Positions 1-8,676 of a stretch of DNA of 64,000 bases are shown here, piece after piece; the first letter of the stretch is position 1; the number at the start of each line of letters is the position of its first letter. A model generated the notes under the pieces. It saw only the letters and a program-made list of their open reading frames with translations, was not told the origin of the DNA and did not search any database. A program made the position numbers and the translations under genes. The stretch covers positions 930,001 through 994,000 of the forward strand of contig NZ_CP109994.1 of assembly GCF_025947065.1 (NCBI RefSeq). Direction: 5' to 3'. The DNA comes from Flavobacterium sp. N1736. GTDB lineage: Bacteria; Bacteroidota; Bacteroidia; Flavobacteriales; Flavobacteriaceae.

Positions 1-1214
1 AAAATGCACATATCACGAATCACTTTATTGATATGATAATGTCCGTTTCTTTTTGTAAAATAATTATGAAGTCTCGTATCCGAAATTTGCTGCACATCCT
101 GAGGAGAATATAAAGCGGCTCTTGCTTTTGTGATCGATTTCTCGGATATATCCGAAGCAAAAATCTGGACTCTTACTTCTTTAAGGTTTTTTTCAGATAA
201 ATATTCATGAAGACTTATCGCCAATGAATACGCTTCTTCACCGGAAGCACAGCCGGCAATCCAGATTCTTAAATTATTATTGACAATATTGTTTATTAAT
301 TGAGGAAAAACCAAAGTGGGCAAACTCTCAAAAAAATTCTCATCTCTAAAAAAATAAGTAACAGGAATCAGGAAATCATTAAAAAGTAAATCCTGCTCAT
401 TTTTATCATTTCGAAGTGTATTATAATAATCCTGCATGGTTTCTTTTTTCAGGATAACCATTCTTCGGGCAATACGTCTTCTTATTGTAGGTTGTTTATA
501 ATGACTAAAATCGTTGCTGGTTCTTAAATAAACAAGATTTATAATCTGATTCAGCACTTCTTCTTCATCTTGAGGAATATGTTCTTCTTCGCTGTAACCG
601 TGATTGTTAATATAACTCTTTCGAATTTGAACTAATTTTGAAGCAATATCTTCGGGAGCCAGAATATAATCAATAACATCAGCATCGATTGCACTTTGCG
701 GCATTCCTTTAAAAGCTGCCGTTTCAGGATCTTGTGCGATAGTGGCACCGCCAAATTCTTTTATTTTTTTTAATCCGATAGTACCATCAAAAGCAGTTCC
801 GGAAAGTATAACGCCAATAGCAAAACTTTTATGCACCTCTGCAAGCGATTCAAAAAAAATATCGATGCTTTTGTTTTGCTTATCGCTTCGGGTTCTTTGG
901 TGTAGTTTTAAAACGCCGTCTTCGGCTATTAAATTAGTACTTTCAGGAATGATATAAATATGATTTGGCGCAAGATTAATATCGTTCACAATTTCATGAA
1001 CAGGAGTTGTGGTTTCCTGCGATAATATTTCGGTTAAATTGCTTGGATAATCCGGCGACAAATGCTGCACGATAACATACGCCATTCCTGAATTTTCAGG
1101 TATTGCTTTAAGTATTTTTTTGAAGGCATCTAATCCTCCTGCCGATGCCCCAATACCAACTACGGGAAAGTCCTGAAATGTTTTTGGGGGCTGTTTTGTA
1201 TCAGGAATGCTCAT
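1..1214 (-). CDS. CheB-CheR fusion chemotaxis-type protein (3' end outside window)
   Basis: The reverse strand reads from an ATG at 1214 off the left edge without a stop, so only the N-terminal 404 residues are visible. The first part is a CheB methylesterase domain: VVGIGASAGG carries the nucleophilic serine, followed by VQHLSPDY and ILSGTAFDGT. From about residue 215 a CheR methyltransferase domain follows, with TYFFRD and the SAM-binding stretch IWIAGCASGEEAYS. CheB and CheR remove and add methyl esters on chemoreceptor glutamates. Long soluble fusions of the two, often continuing into PAS and kinase domains, are common signalling proteins in Bacteroidota and need not serve flagellar chemotaxis. 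The part beyond CheR cannot be seen. Confidence 0.9.
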   Translation of the reverse strand, partial: MSIPDTKQPPKTFQDFPVVGIGASAGGLDAFKKILKAIPENSGMAYVIVQHLSPDYPSNLTEILSQETTTPVHEIVNDINLAPNHIYIIPESTNLIAEDGVLKLHQRTRSDKQNKSIDIFFESLAEVHKSFAIGVILSGTAFDGTIGLKKIKEFGGATIAQDPETAAFKGMPQSAIDADVIDYILAPEDIASKLVQIRKSYINNHGYSEEEHIPQDEEEVLNQIINLVYLRTSNDFSHYKQPTIRRRIARRMVILKKETMQDYYNTLRNDKNEQDLLFNDFLIPVTYFFRDENFFESLPTLVFPQLINNIVNNNLRIWIAGCASGEEAYSLAISLHEYLSEKNLKEVRVQIFASDISEKSITKARAALYSPQDVQQISDTRLHNYFTKRNGHYHINKVIRDMCI

Positions 1215-1236
1215 GATTTCATATATATTACTTAAT

Positions 1237-1244
1237 CAAAGATA
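1237..1244 (-). promoter_or_regulatory. -7 box upstream of the cheB-cheR fusion
   Basis: On the reverse strand this reads TATCTTTG, an exact match to the Bacteroidota -7 consensus TAnnTTTG, and lies 22 bases upstream of the ATG. I found no TTG at the expected -33 distance, so the call rests on one element. Confidence 0.3.
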
Positions 1245-1409
1245 CAATAAAAACGATAGTTTGTTTTGCATATGGTAATCATATAAGATGTGACTAAACA
1301 TCATATAAGCAGGAGTTATTTTTCTTTTTAAAATTTGTATATGCAGCTGAATGTTTTATGATGTATGTTGCTATAAATCAAATTATTAATTATTTTAAAA
1401 CTTTATATT

Positions 1410-1706
1410 ATGAAAAATTTATTTTTAACATGTGTATTGATGCTGTTTTTTGGAAGTGCAATGGCGCAGGATACTCCAAAAAAAGCAAAACAATCAAAAA
1501 GCACGACAGATACAATCGTGCATAAGAAAACACAAAAGACAACAACGACTTATAAAGACCCAACGCCTAAAAATAAGTCAAAATCAACAAGTACAACGAC
1601 CAAAACTACCACAACTCGCAGAGATACCATAAAACCCGGATCTGGTGCCGGATCTGGCAGTGACGGAGGTGTAGGAACGGGTACAAATACAAATAAAAAA
1701 CCGTAA
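1410..1706 (+). CDS. small secreted Thr/Lys-rich protein
   Basis: A 98-residue protein with a clear signal peptide (MKNLFLTCVLMLFFGSAMAQ, cleavage expected after AMA). The mature part is low complexity: Thr, Lys and Ser dominate from about residue 22 to 75, and a Gly/Ser-rich tail follows. No enzymatic motif is visible. It is probably an exported, intrinsically disordered protein of the periplasm or surface. A strong hairpin terminator follows within 15 bases, so it is transcribed as a single gene. The family is not recognised. Confidence 0.7.
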   Translation: MKNLFLTCVLMLFFGSAMAQDTPKKAKQSKSTTDTIVHKKTQKTTTTYKDPTPKNKSKSTSTTTKTTTTRRDTIKPGSGAGSGSDGGVGTGTNTNKKP

Positions 1707-1719
1707 GTAAACAAAAATA

Positions 1720-1748
1720 AAAAAGCCTGTAATTTACAGGCTTTTTTT
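1720..1748. terminator. bidirectional intrinsic terminator
   Basis: Arms AAAGCCTGTAA and TTACAGGCTTT, with A-runs and T-runs on either side. It sits between the convergent genes at 1410-1706 and 1752-1910 and can serve both. Confidence 0.85.
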
Positions 1749-1751
1749 AGT

Positions 1752-1910
1752 TTAATCATTGATAACCTGCAACGTATCGGTTTGTTGTACAACCAATGTT
1801 TGTTTTTGATCTCTTCTTAGATCTTCATCATCACAATGATCGCTGCATTTAATACTGATAAAAGTAATCAAGAGGATGAATGCTAAAGTTTTTAAGTTTA
1901 AATGTTTCAT
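1752..1910 (-). CDS. 52-residue small exported protein
   Basis: The reverse strand encodes 52 residues beginning MKHLNLKTLAFILLITFISI. Two Lys residues precede a hydrophobic stretch, then a cysteine at position 22 (IKCSDHCDDEDL), so it looks like a short lipoprotein or exported peptide with a loose lipobox. The mature part is acidic and Gln/Thr-rich. It converges on 1410-1706 and shares its terminator. No family is recognised, and its small size makes the call moderate. Confidence 0.5.
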   Translation of the reverse strand: MKHLNLKTLAFILLITFISIKCSDHCDDEDLRRDQKQTLVVQQTDTLQVIND

Positions 1911-2024
1911 ACTGTTTGATTTATGGGTTTTTATTTACTTCGATTAAAGCAAAAATAAAAGTGAGAATAATTCATTATTTATATAATTTTATCGATTTGT
2001 TATATAATTCCCATATTTTGTTTT

Positions 2025-2423
2025 TTAAAACAAGATTTTATGTTCCTCTTCTTCCGTTTCAATCTTTTTAATTTCTACCTTTTCTTTTTTAATGGCCTGT
2101 CTCAATAAACCAAAAAGACTCATATAAACATTGGCAACAAAAACCAAAGCAAATCCGGCGATAAGATAACCGCGCCAGTCGTTTATTAAAAGTTTATAAT
2201 CGCAAAGTATAAGGAAAAAAATAGTGACGTAATGACTAAAACAATATTCGCAGGTAAAAAGATAAAATGCTTTTCTAATTAATAGTGTCCGTCCGTTTTG
2301 AGAGTTTTTAACGCACCATTCACGTGGTTCTTTAAAAATTTCTTCGTGAGTTACTGTCCAACTGATACAGGAAACAGGAATAGCTAAAATAAATAGCCAG
2401 ACAATTTGAGTTGAAATATCCAT
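2025..2423 (-). CDS. small integral membrane protein with Cys pair
   Basis: This 132-residue protein has about three hydrophobic segments (near residues 5-22, 60-80 and 88-108) and a charged, Glu/Lys-rich C-terminal tail that should be cytoplasmic. Between the first two segments it carries TCEYCFSHY. The CxxC next to a membrane helix resembles the signature of DUF1360-type small membrane proteins, but I cannot confirm the family. It stands alone. The start ATG at 2423 places the first helix at the extreme N-terminus. Confidence 0.6.
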   Translation of the reverse strand: MDISTQIVWLFILAIPVSCISWTVTHEEIFKEPREWCVKNSQNGRTLLIRKAFYLFTCEYCFSHYVTIFFLILCDYKLLINDWRGYLIAGFALVFVANVYMSLFGLLRQAIKKEKVEIKKIETEEEEHKILF

Positions 2424-2532
2424 ATTGTTGTATTTGTATAAATTATTTTAAATCAATCTTTTAAAATTACAATAACACCATTTTTTACGCTTATATAGTT
2501 TTCTTATTTTATTATAGAATTTCAAACAACAA

Positions 2533-2563
2533 AAAGCCGTTACGTATTAAACATAACGGCTTT
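2533..2563 (-). terminator. intrinsic terminator of the acidic protein gene
   Basis: The arms AAAGCCGTTA and TAACGGCTTT are separated by about 11 bases. An A-run on the left gives a U-run for the reverse-strand transcript of the gene ending at 2592. Confidence 0.8.
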
Positions 2564-2591
2564 CGATTTACAATTTTTTTTTGAATTCTAA

Positions 2592-2978
2592 TTATTCTCG
2601 CGAATGCTTTTCATGAAAATGTTCGTCGTTTTCTTCTAGTTTTTCATCATCATTATTGTCAAGATCTCCATCTTTTTCAACTTCTTCATCCAGCTTTTCT
2701 TCATGAAATTCATCATCGTCATTTGTCGATAATGCATCTTCATCAATGACACGTTCCTCGTTCGGGATATTTTCATTTCGGTTAAAATCGTTTGTTTCAT
2801 GATTTACATCATGCAGCTCTTCATCTTTATATTGAAGATCGTCTTCTTTATATTCGTATTTATCATTATCAAATAAATCTTTTATCGAAGCATCATTATG
2901 TGAATCTGTAATGGTATCCTCGTCATGGTGAAAATTACGTTCAACCTGACCGTAATTTTTCGTTTTTTCATTTTTCAT
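2592..2978 (-). CDS. highly acidic low-complexity protein
   Basis: It has 128 residues from the ATG at 2978 (MKNEKTKNYGQ); an upstream in-frame ATG at 3023 would add 15 residues. The protein is dominated by Asp, Glu, Asn and His, with no hydrophobic core and no signal peptide, so it is probably intrinsically disordered and cytoplasmic. It is divergent from the catalase gene, with 371 bases between. A second acidic protein of the same style (6808-7077) lies at the other end of the catalase block and also begins with a short basic segment before an acidic tail. The function is unknown. Confidence 0.55.
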   Translation of the reverse strand: MKNEKTKNYGQVERNFHHDEDTITDSHNDASIKDLFDNDKYEYKEDDLQYKDEELHDVNHETNDFNRNENIPNEERVIDEDALSTNDDDEFHEEKLDEEVEKDGDLDNNDDEKLEENDEHFHEKHSRE

Positions 2979-3255
2979 AGTAAGTAAAATTTGAAATTGT
3001 TTTAATTGATAAAGATCTTTCATATCAGTTTGCAGGAATATTTATTCATTATCTCTAAATGTTATAAACAAAGCTACTATAGAAATTGCAATTACTTTTT
3101 ATATAAAAATAGATTCTACTTTCATAATTAACAGTTGAATTAAAAATTAACCCGCTAAATTACTATGATAGCATAATAATAAGTGTTGATAATCAAATAT
3201 TTAAATGATGTAAGCTTTGCCTGCAATTTTGTAAGCCGTTGCTTTTATTGTAATC

Positions 3256-3263
3256 TAAATTTG
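3256..3263 (+). promoter_or_regulatory. -7 box upstream of katE
   Basis: TAAATTTG matches TAnnTTTG exactly, 86 bases before the katE ATG. TTG triplets occur 14 and 24 bases upstream, just outside the usual 17-23 window, so the -33 element is unclear. The rest of 2979-3349 is AT-rich and shows no other gene. Confidence 0.4.
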
Positions 3264-3349
3264 TGTGACTTAAAAGCTATCATTAGCAATTCTCTACTTT
3301 TTTGACCAAAAATGGTTAGAACCTATTTACAAATTATAAAACTATCAAA

Positions 3350-5509
3350 ATGGAAAATTCAAAGCCAAACCACGATCAGTTCAATGAGAAACAGAACGAT
3401 CTGGAACTGAACAAATCAAACGCCGAAAACGAGTTTCTTACTACCAATCAAGGAGTTAAAATCAACGATAATAACAATTCATTAAAAGCCGGAGAAAGAG
3501 GACCATCATTATTGGAAGATTTTATACTAAGAGAAAAAATCACCAGTTTTGATCACGAACGAATTCCGGAACGAATTGTACATGCAAGAGGTTCTGCAGC
3601 ACACGGTTATTTTGAACTTTATAATCCACAACAAAAATATACGAAGGCAGGTTTTTTAAACGATATGAGTATTAAAACACCTGTTTTTGTTCGTTTTTCG
3701 ACCGTTGCGGGTTCAAGAGGTTCTACAGATTTAGCACGTGATGTTCGCGGATTTGCCGTAAAATTTTATACACAGGAAGGTATTTTTGATTTAGTGGGAA
3801 ACAATATGCCGGTATTTTTTATACAAGATGCCATGAAGTTTCCTGATTTAATACACGCTGTAAAACCGGAACCGCACAACGAAATTCCTCAGGCCGCATC
3901 TGCGCATGATACTTTTTGGGATTTTATTTCGCTAATGCCGGAGTCTATGCATATGATTATGTGGGTTATGAGCGATCGCGCCATACCAAGAAGCCTGCGA
4001 ATGATGGAAGGATTTGGAGTTCATACTTTTCGTTTTGTAAATGAACAGAATGAATCGCATTTTGTAAAATTTCACTGGAAACCTAAATTAGGCGTTCACA
4101 GTGTTTTATGGGATGAAGCGCAAAAAATCTCCGGTAAAAACTCTGATTTTCACAAACAGGATTTATGGGAAGCCATAGAATCAGGAAATTTCCCTGAATG
4201 GGAATTAGGCGTGCAGATTATTCCCGAAAGCGATGAACATAAGTATGATTTTGATTTGCTCGATCCAACCAAATTAGTGCCCGAAGAACTTGTTCCCGTA
4301 ACCATAATTGGTAAAATGACATTGAACAAAAATCCGGATAATTTCTTTGCAGAAACAGAGCAGGTTGCTTTTCATCCCGGACATGTTGTTCCCGGCATCG
4401 ATTTTACGAATGATCCTTTATTACAAGGCCGCTTATTTTCGTATACCGATACTCAATTATCAAGATTAGGAAGTCCGAATTTTCATGAAATTCCAATAAA
4501 CAGAACTATTTCGCCTATTCATAATAACCAGCGCGACGGACACATGCGTCAGGAAATTGCGCAAGGCAGAGTAAGTTATCATCCAAACTCATTGGGAGGC
4601 GGCTGTCCGTTTCAGGCAAAAATTGACGAAGGCGGATTTGCCAGTTTTAATGAACGAATCGATGCGCATAAAGTACGCGATCGAAGCGCCAGTTTTTCGG
4701 ACCATTTTAGTCAGGCAACACTTTTTTATCAAAGCCAGACCGATACAGAACAGGAACATATTATTAAAGCGCTGACTTTTGAATTAGGAAAAGTTGAAAC
4801 GGTTGCCATTCGAGAAAGAATGCTTGGATTGTTATTGCGTGTAGATCCAATTTTGGTGAGTAAAGTAGCAAAAGGTTTAGGTTTGAAAACGCCTAAAGAT
4901 TTTGAAAAACCAATAAATCACGGAGTAGGCGCAGATTCTGACCCAAACAAATACGAATCGACTTTTGTAAAAAGCCAAATCGATACATCGGATGCTTTAA
5001 GTATTTTAAAAAGCGAAACAGGAAAAGATACTATTATAACACGTCAGATCGCTTTTTTATGTGCAGAAGGCGTTAATGCGGCATCTGTAGAAAACATGAA
5101 ACAAGCGCTAAAAGATGCAGGCGCTGTAGTAAAAATTGTTGCACCGCATTTGGGCGTAATACTTTCAGAAGAAGGTCTTGAAATTCCTGTCGATCAAAGT
5201 TATCTTACCGCAGCTTCGGTTCTTTTTGATGCCGTATTTGTGCCGGCGGGAAAAGGAATTTTAGACTTAAAAAACAACAGTGACGTAAAAGAATTTCTTA
5301 CTGATTCATACAAACACTGCAAATTTATTGCTGCCGAACTTCAGGGAATCGAAATACTTCCGTTTGTAAATAATAACGATACAGAGCGAACAAATAATAG
5401 AGATGTTGGCGTTTTGGTAAGCGATCAAATTGGTGATAAAAACCTCGCAGCTTCGTTTATTGACGCTATAGCAAAACACCGTTTTTGGGAAAGAGAAGCA
5501 AACCTTTAA
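3350..5509 (+). CDS. katE: large-subunit monofunctional catalase (HPII type)
   Basis: This 719-residue haem catalase decomposes hydrogen peroxide to water and oxygen in the cytoplasm. The essential histidine is H78 in RIVHARGSAAHG. The distal asparagine lies in DLVGNNMPVFF (about N151), and the proximal haem tyrosine is Y365 in RLFSYTDTQ. Its length and the extra C-terminal domain from about residue 565 (flavodoxin/GATase-like, IAFLCAEGVNAASV) mark the large-subunit clade of E. coli HPII. An additional 40-residue polar N-terminus precedes the catalase core. It is followed at 21 bases by a membrane protein and then a CinA-like gene, probably one stress operon. An OxyR gene lies at 45.8 kb, but no site linking it to katE was found. 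Confidence 0.97.
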   Translation: MENSKPNHDQFNEKQNDLELNKSNAENEFLTTNQGVKINDNNNSLKAGERGPSLLEDFILREKITSFDHERIPERIVHARGSAAHGYFELYNPQQKYTKAGFLNDMSIKTPVFVRFSTVAGSRGSTDLARDVRGFAVKFYTQEGIFDLVGNNMPVFFIQDAMKFPDLIHAVKPEPHNEIPQAASAHDTFWDFISLMPESMHMIMWVMSDRAIPRSLRMMEGFGVHTFRFVNEQNESHFVKFHWKPKLGVHSVLWDEAQKISGKNSDFHKQDLWEAIESGNFPEWELGVQIIPESDEHKYDFDLLDPTKLVPEELVPVTIIGKMTLNKNPDNFFAETEQVAFHPGHVVPGIDFTNDPLLQGRLFSYTDTQLSRLGSPNFHEIPINRTISPIHNNQRDGHMRQEIAQGRVSYHPNSLGGGCPFQAKIDEGGFASFNERIDAHKVRDRSASFSDHFSQATLFYQSQTDTEQEHIIKALTFELGKVETVAIRERMLGLLLRVDPILVSKVAKGLGLKTPKDFEKPINHGVGADSDPNKYESTFVKSQIDTSDALSILKSETGKDTIITRQIAFLCAEGVNAASVENMKQALKDAGAVVKIVAPHLGVILSEEGLEIPVDQSYLTAASVLFDAVFVPAGKGILDLKNNSDVKEFLTDSYKHCKFIAAELQGIEILPFVNNNDTERTNNRDVGVLVSDQIGDKNLAASFIDAIAKHRFWEREANL

Positions 5510-5530
5510 TAGAACTAATACACAACAGCA

Positions 5531-6187
5531 ATGAAAAAGTTTATATATCAAAACAGTCTTTCCATCGTTTTCTTTCTGCTTTTTGTGGGAGCCATGATAG
5601 GACAAATTGTTTTTGGTTTTCACGAATACAATAATGAACTTATTGATAAAGGGGCTCAGGCTGTGCAGTTATCGGAATATTTTGAATCAGGACATTTTCT
5701 GGAAGCGACTTTTGAAAACTGGGAAAGTGAATTTTTGCAAATGGGATTATTTGTCTGGCTCACCATTTTCCTGAAACAAAAAGGTTCGTCAGAATCGAAA
5801 GGTTTTGGTACAGATGAAGAAGTAGACAGAGAACCATCTGCAACCAGAAAAGCAGCTCCGTGGCCTGTTAAAAAAGGCGGATTTTGGCTGCTTTTATACC
5901 AAAACTCGCTTACTATTTCATTAATGCTGTTGTTTGTAGTATCTTTTTTTCTGCATTTATACGGAAGTTTCAAAGACGAGAATCTTTTTAATACCCTTTC
6001 GGGGAAACCAAAAGTGGACATTCTTGAATATTTAGGAGCATCAAAATTTTGGTTTGAATCTTTTCAGAATTGGCAAAGTGAATTCGTTTCGGTTTTTGCC
6101 ATCGTAGTATTATCTATTTATTTACGTCAAAAAGGATCATCACAATCAAAACCCGTTGATGCGCCGCATGATGAAACAGGAGAATAA
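5531..6187 (+). CDS. DUF6766-like membrane protein with duplicated half
   Basis: A 218-residue membrane protein built from two similar halves. Each begins with YQNSLSI or YQNSLTI, continues through a hydrophobic helix, then has a Phe/Trp-rich segment (FENWESEFLQ in the first half, FQNWQSEFVS in the second) and ends with a helix and LKQKGSSESK or LRQKGSSQSK. This pattern matches my memory of the DUF6766 family, whose role is unknown. The internal repeat suggests a four-helix protein made by duplication. It is 21 bases downstream of katE, suggesting cotranscription and a link to oxidative or envelope stress. Confidence 0.65.
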   Translation: MKKFIYQNSLSIVFFLLFVGAMIGQIVFGFHEYNNELIDKGAQAVQLSEYFESGHFLEATFENWESEFLQMGLFVWLTIFLKQKGSSESKGFGTDEEVDREPSATRKAAPWPVKKGGFWLLLYQNSLTISLMLLFVVSFFLHLYGSFKDENLFNTLSGKPKVDILEYLGASKFWFESFQNWQSEFVSVFAIVVLSIYLRQKGSSQSKPVDAPHDETGE

Positions 6188-6214
6188 TTTAAACTTATAA
6201 TTCAATATATATAT

Positions 6215-6703
6215 ATGCCAAGCAAAAATGTTATAAAGTGCTGCCAGGCGCTAATAAAAAAGAACTGGACGATAAGTTTTGTCGAAAGTGCATCGGCAGG
6301 AAAATTATGCAATGAGTTTGCTGCAGTAATTAATTCAGGTCAGATATTAATTGGCGGTTTGGTTTGTTATCATGCCTCGATGAAAGAAGATTTGCTTTTA
6401 ATACCAAAAGGAACGATCGAACAATACACGCCGGAATCTGCGATTGTAACCAAATTAATGGCGCAGAATTTCCATCGTTTTGTTAATTCGGATATTTGCG
6501 TTGCCTTAACAGGATTAGCAAGTCCGGGCGGAAGTGAAAGCCCTTCAAAACCTGTGGGAACTATTTTTTTACATATTATTTTTCCCGATAAGGAAATTGC
6601 AAAAAGAGTAAAGTTTGACGGAAATCCCGAAGAAATTATTCTGCAGGCAGTTGATGCAGTCGCTGATTTGGTTTATAAAGAAACAAACAAAAAAACAAAA
6701 TAA
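6215..6703 (+). CDS. CinA C-terminal (PncC-like) family protein
   Basis: This stand-alone CinA C-terminal domain has 162 residues, the usual length. In this family the domain is a nicotinamide-mononucleotide amidase that recycles NMN to nicotinate mononucleotide. Recognisable parts are SFVESASAGKL near residue 22, GGLVCYHASMKEDLL, and ALTGLASPGGSESPSKPVGTI near residue 107. The usual ESCTGG segment is altered to ESASAG here, which keeps the first serine but may change activity. It is 27 bases downstream of the DUF6766-like gene, and a terminator follows at 6761. Confidence 0.8.
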   Translation: MPSKNVIKCCQALIKKNWTISFVESASAGKLCNEFAAVINSGQILIGGLVCYHASMKEDLLLIPKGTIEQYTPESAIVTKLMAQNFHRFVNSDICVALTGLASPGGSESPSKPVGTIFLHIIFPDKEIAKRVKFDGNPEEIILQAVDAVADLVYKETNKKTK

Positions 6704-6760
6704 CGATAGTTTAAGATTTTAGGCAAGTTTGAAAACCTGAAACTTGAAACTTGAAACAAA

Positions 6761-6793
6761 AAAAACCGTTAGTATAAACTAACGGTTTTTTTA
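6761..6793. terminator. bidirectional intrinsic terminator
   Basis: A long perfect hairpin (AAAAACCGTTAGT, loop ATAA, ACTAACGGTTTTT) between the convergent cinA-like gene and the acidic protein gene. Confidence 0.9.
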
Positions 6794-6807
6794 TTCTTTT
6801 AATAATT

Positions 6808-7077
6808 TCAGTCGAAGTCGACTCTAAATTTACCGTTTCCTGATAAATCTGCATCGCGAAACAAGTCTTTTTCTTCATCTTCTTCATAGAGATCATTTTC
6901 TTCCTCATCATAATAATCAGTCAGTTTTTCATCTGCATTTTCCTGATCTTCATCATTCGTTACAGCGTCGTCCTGATTGATAATTTGTTCTTCATCTGGA
7001 TTTTTTGCAAATCGTGGATGATGACTGTCCGTTTGACGGTATATATTTTTGCTGGTTTTGTGACTTAAAGTATTCAT
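6808..7077 (-). CDS. small highly acidic protein
   Basis: It has 89 residues from the ATG at 7077 (MNTLSHKTSKNIYRQ). An upstream in-frame start at 7131 is less likely because a -7 box lies between the two. A basic N-terminal third is followed by an Asp/Glu-rich tail with little hydrophobic content, so it is probably disordered and cytoplasmic. It resembles the protein at 2592-2978 in design, and the two bracket the catalase block. No family or function is recognised. Confidence 0.55.
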   Translation of the reverse strand: MNTLSHKTSKNIYRQTDSHHPRFAKNPDEEQIINQDDAVTNDEDQENADEKLTDYYDEEENDLYEEDEEKDLFRDADLSGNGKFRVDFD

Positions 7078-7106
7078 AATATTAAGGTTTAAATAATTAA
7101 TATATA

Positions 7107-7114
7107 CAAATGTA
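7107..7114 (-). promoter_or_regulatory. -7 box of the acidic protein gene
   Basis: On the reverse strand this reads TACATTTG, an exact TAnnTTTG match ending 29 bases before the ATG at 7077. The nearest upstream TTG is only 14 bases away, so the -33 part is weak. The site supports the shorter start for the gene. Confidence 0.4.
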
Positions 7115-7217
7115 ACAGCAAAGCCCGGCAAATATTTACAGAAAAATAGTTCTTAATTTCATAATTTACAGATTGTTATAAAAATAAAAGATATTTAGAA
7201 TTGATAAGGGATAAAAT

Positions 7218-8270
7218 TTAAAATCGGCTTTTGAGTTCGTCAAGCTGGCTTTTTAAGTTGATTCCTTTTACAGTAAATTTAGATTTACTGTCAATTGTTA
7301 CTAGCGATGTTGGAATTTCGATATTAATCAAAGTTCCCGTTTTTAGTTTAGAATCAATAATTAACGAACCTCGCAATTTGTTAATTCGGGATTCCAGATT
7401 AAGCAGACTGATTCCCTGAATATAGTTTGCTGCATTAAAATTTAAACCATTATCCTTAAATAAAAACGTCAGGTCATTTTCGACAAGGTTAAGCTGAATT
7501 TCTATTTGAGAAGCTTTTGCGTGTTTGATCGTATTGTTTAAAAGATCATGAACTATTTTGAAAACTTCAACCTGAATCGATTCATCTATAGTATCAATTT
7601 CTTTTTTGGGATAAGCAAGAAACGAAATATTCAATTGACTGGCAGCGCTTAAATTAATAAGGTAAGAATCTAAAACTTCGGAAAACTTCGTTGGACTAAA
7701 TTTCTTCGGAACCAAAGTATTGGATAAGTTTCGAACCTGTTTGTATGTTTCTTCTAATTGTTGGTTTATTTTGGTAATGTTTTTCAAATTGCTGTTGTTC
7801 AAATGATTAAGCTGTAATTTTATAGCAGCTAAATTTCGACCAATCGTATTGTATATTTCCTGCGAAATAAGTTCGCGTTCTTTTTCCTGACCATCAATCC
7901 AGGCTTTAATTAGATTTAATTCCTGCTCTTTTAAAATACTGTCTATTTTTTGCGAATTAACTTCTTCTTGTTTACTGTTCAATAAACGCTGCGCAGTTAA
8001 ACTTTTATAGGTTTGAAATAAAAGTCCCGTAATCAAAAGTAAAAGTGATAAACATACGATCACAATATAAAATTGCATATCCTGTTTTTGATTAATAGCG
8101 ATTATAGTGTTTTTTACAAAAGTGCTTACAACAGTATTAAATATTAATGAAGAATGTGAGTTGTAAACAGAAGCAGTAATTAAAGCTTTGTTATTTTCTG
8201 TTTGTGCCTGCAAACCAAATGACACTAATAAAAACAACAATAAATAAAACCTTTTAAGAAAAATTACCAT
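7218..8270 (-). CDS. NarL-type sensor histidine kinase lacking the acceptor His
   Basis: The architecture is signal peptide (MVIFLKRFYLLLFLLVSFGL), short periplasmic part, one membrane helix (about residues 66-86), coiled coil, HisKA_3-like dimerisation segment and HATPase. The start at 8270 gives the cleaner signal peptide; an ATG at 8291 is also possible. In the dimerisation segment, EKERELISQEIYNTIGRNL aligns with the family pattern ERxRIAxxLHDxxGQ, but the acceptor histidine is Tyr140 (codon TAC at 7851-7853). The ATP-binding N-box (HDLLNNTIKHA) and G-boxes (FKDNG, GISLLNLESRI) look intact. No response regulator is adjacent. It could be a pseudokinase or a partner in a heterodimer. Confidence 0.85.
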   Translation of the reverse strand: MVIFLKRFYLLLFLLVSFGLQAQTENNKALITASVYNSHSSLIFNTVVSTFVKNTIIAINQKQDMQFYIVIVCLSLLLLITGLLFQTYKSLTAQRLLNSKQEEVNSQKIDSILKEQELNLIKAWIDGQEKERELISQEIYNTIGRNLAAIKLQLNHLNNSNLKNITKINQQLEETYKQVRNLSNTLVPKKFSPTKFSEVLDSYLINLSAASQLNISFLAYPKKEIDTIDESIQVEVFKIVHDLLNNTIKHAKASQIEIQLNLVENDLTFLFKDNGLNFNAANYIQGISLLNLESRINKLRGSLIIDSKLKTGTLINIEIPTSLVTIDSKSKFTVKGINLKSQLDELKSRF

Positions 8271-8291
8271 AAGCGTAGTTTTTAGAATCAA

Positions 8292-8676
8292 TAAATAAAA
8301 TTATTAAAGTTAAAGTCTTGTAAATTTGGGATTTATAAGAATAATGCATTTTTTTTTGCGGCTTAAAAATAATACAAAACAATTAAAAAGAGCTTTTTAA
8401 AATTAATTTTTTGAATCGGGTTTGTGATTTTATTGCCATTAAAAATGCAGTATTTATTTCATTTTGAGTAAAGTAGAGATTCAAATCAATATTTTCGTAA
8501 TGAAAAAGCTATTTTTTGCATTTTTAAGAATTTTTAAGGCATTTTTAAGTTTATGGTTATTTGGTTGAAAAACAATGAGTTTCATGAAATTGTGAGCATT
8601 TTATTATAAGATTGAAAAAATATAATTCTGCATAGCCAATATGTATTCGTAAATTAGTCGCCAAATAACATACCAC
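8292..8676. other. AT-rich intergenic region, 385 bp
   Basis: This is the divergent intergenic region between the sensor kinase and the TauE/SafE gene. It should hold both promoters, but no exact TAnnTTTG with a correctly spaced TTG is evident. No ORF, repeat or hairpin stands out. Confidence 0.5.

Noticed and set aside
742..957. Forward-strand ORF inside the CheB domain
   Set aside because: It is antisense to a clear CheB-CheR coding region and has no signal or motif of its own.
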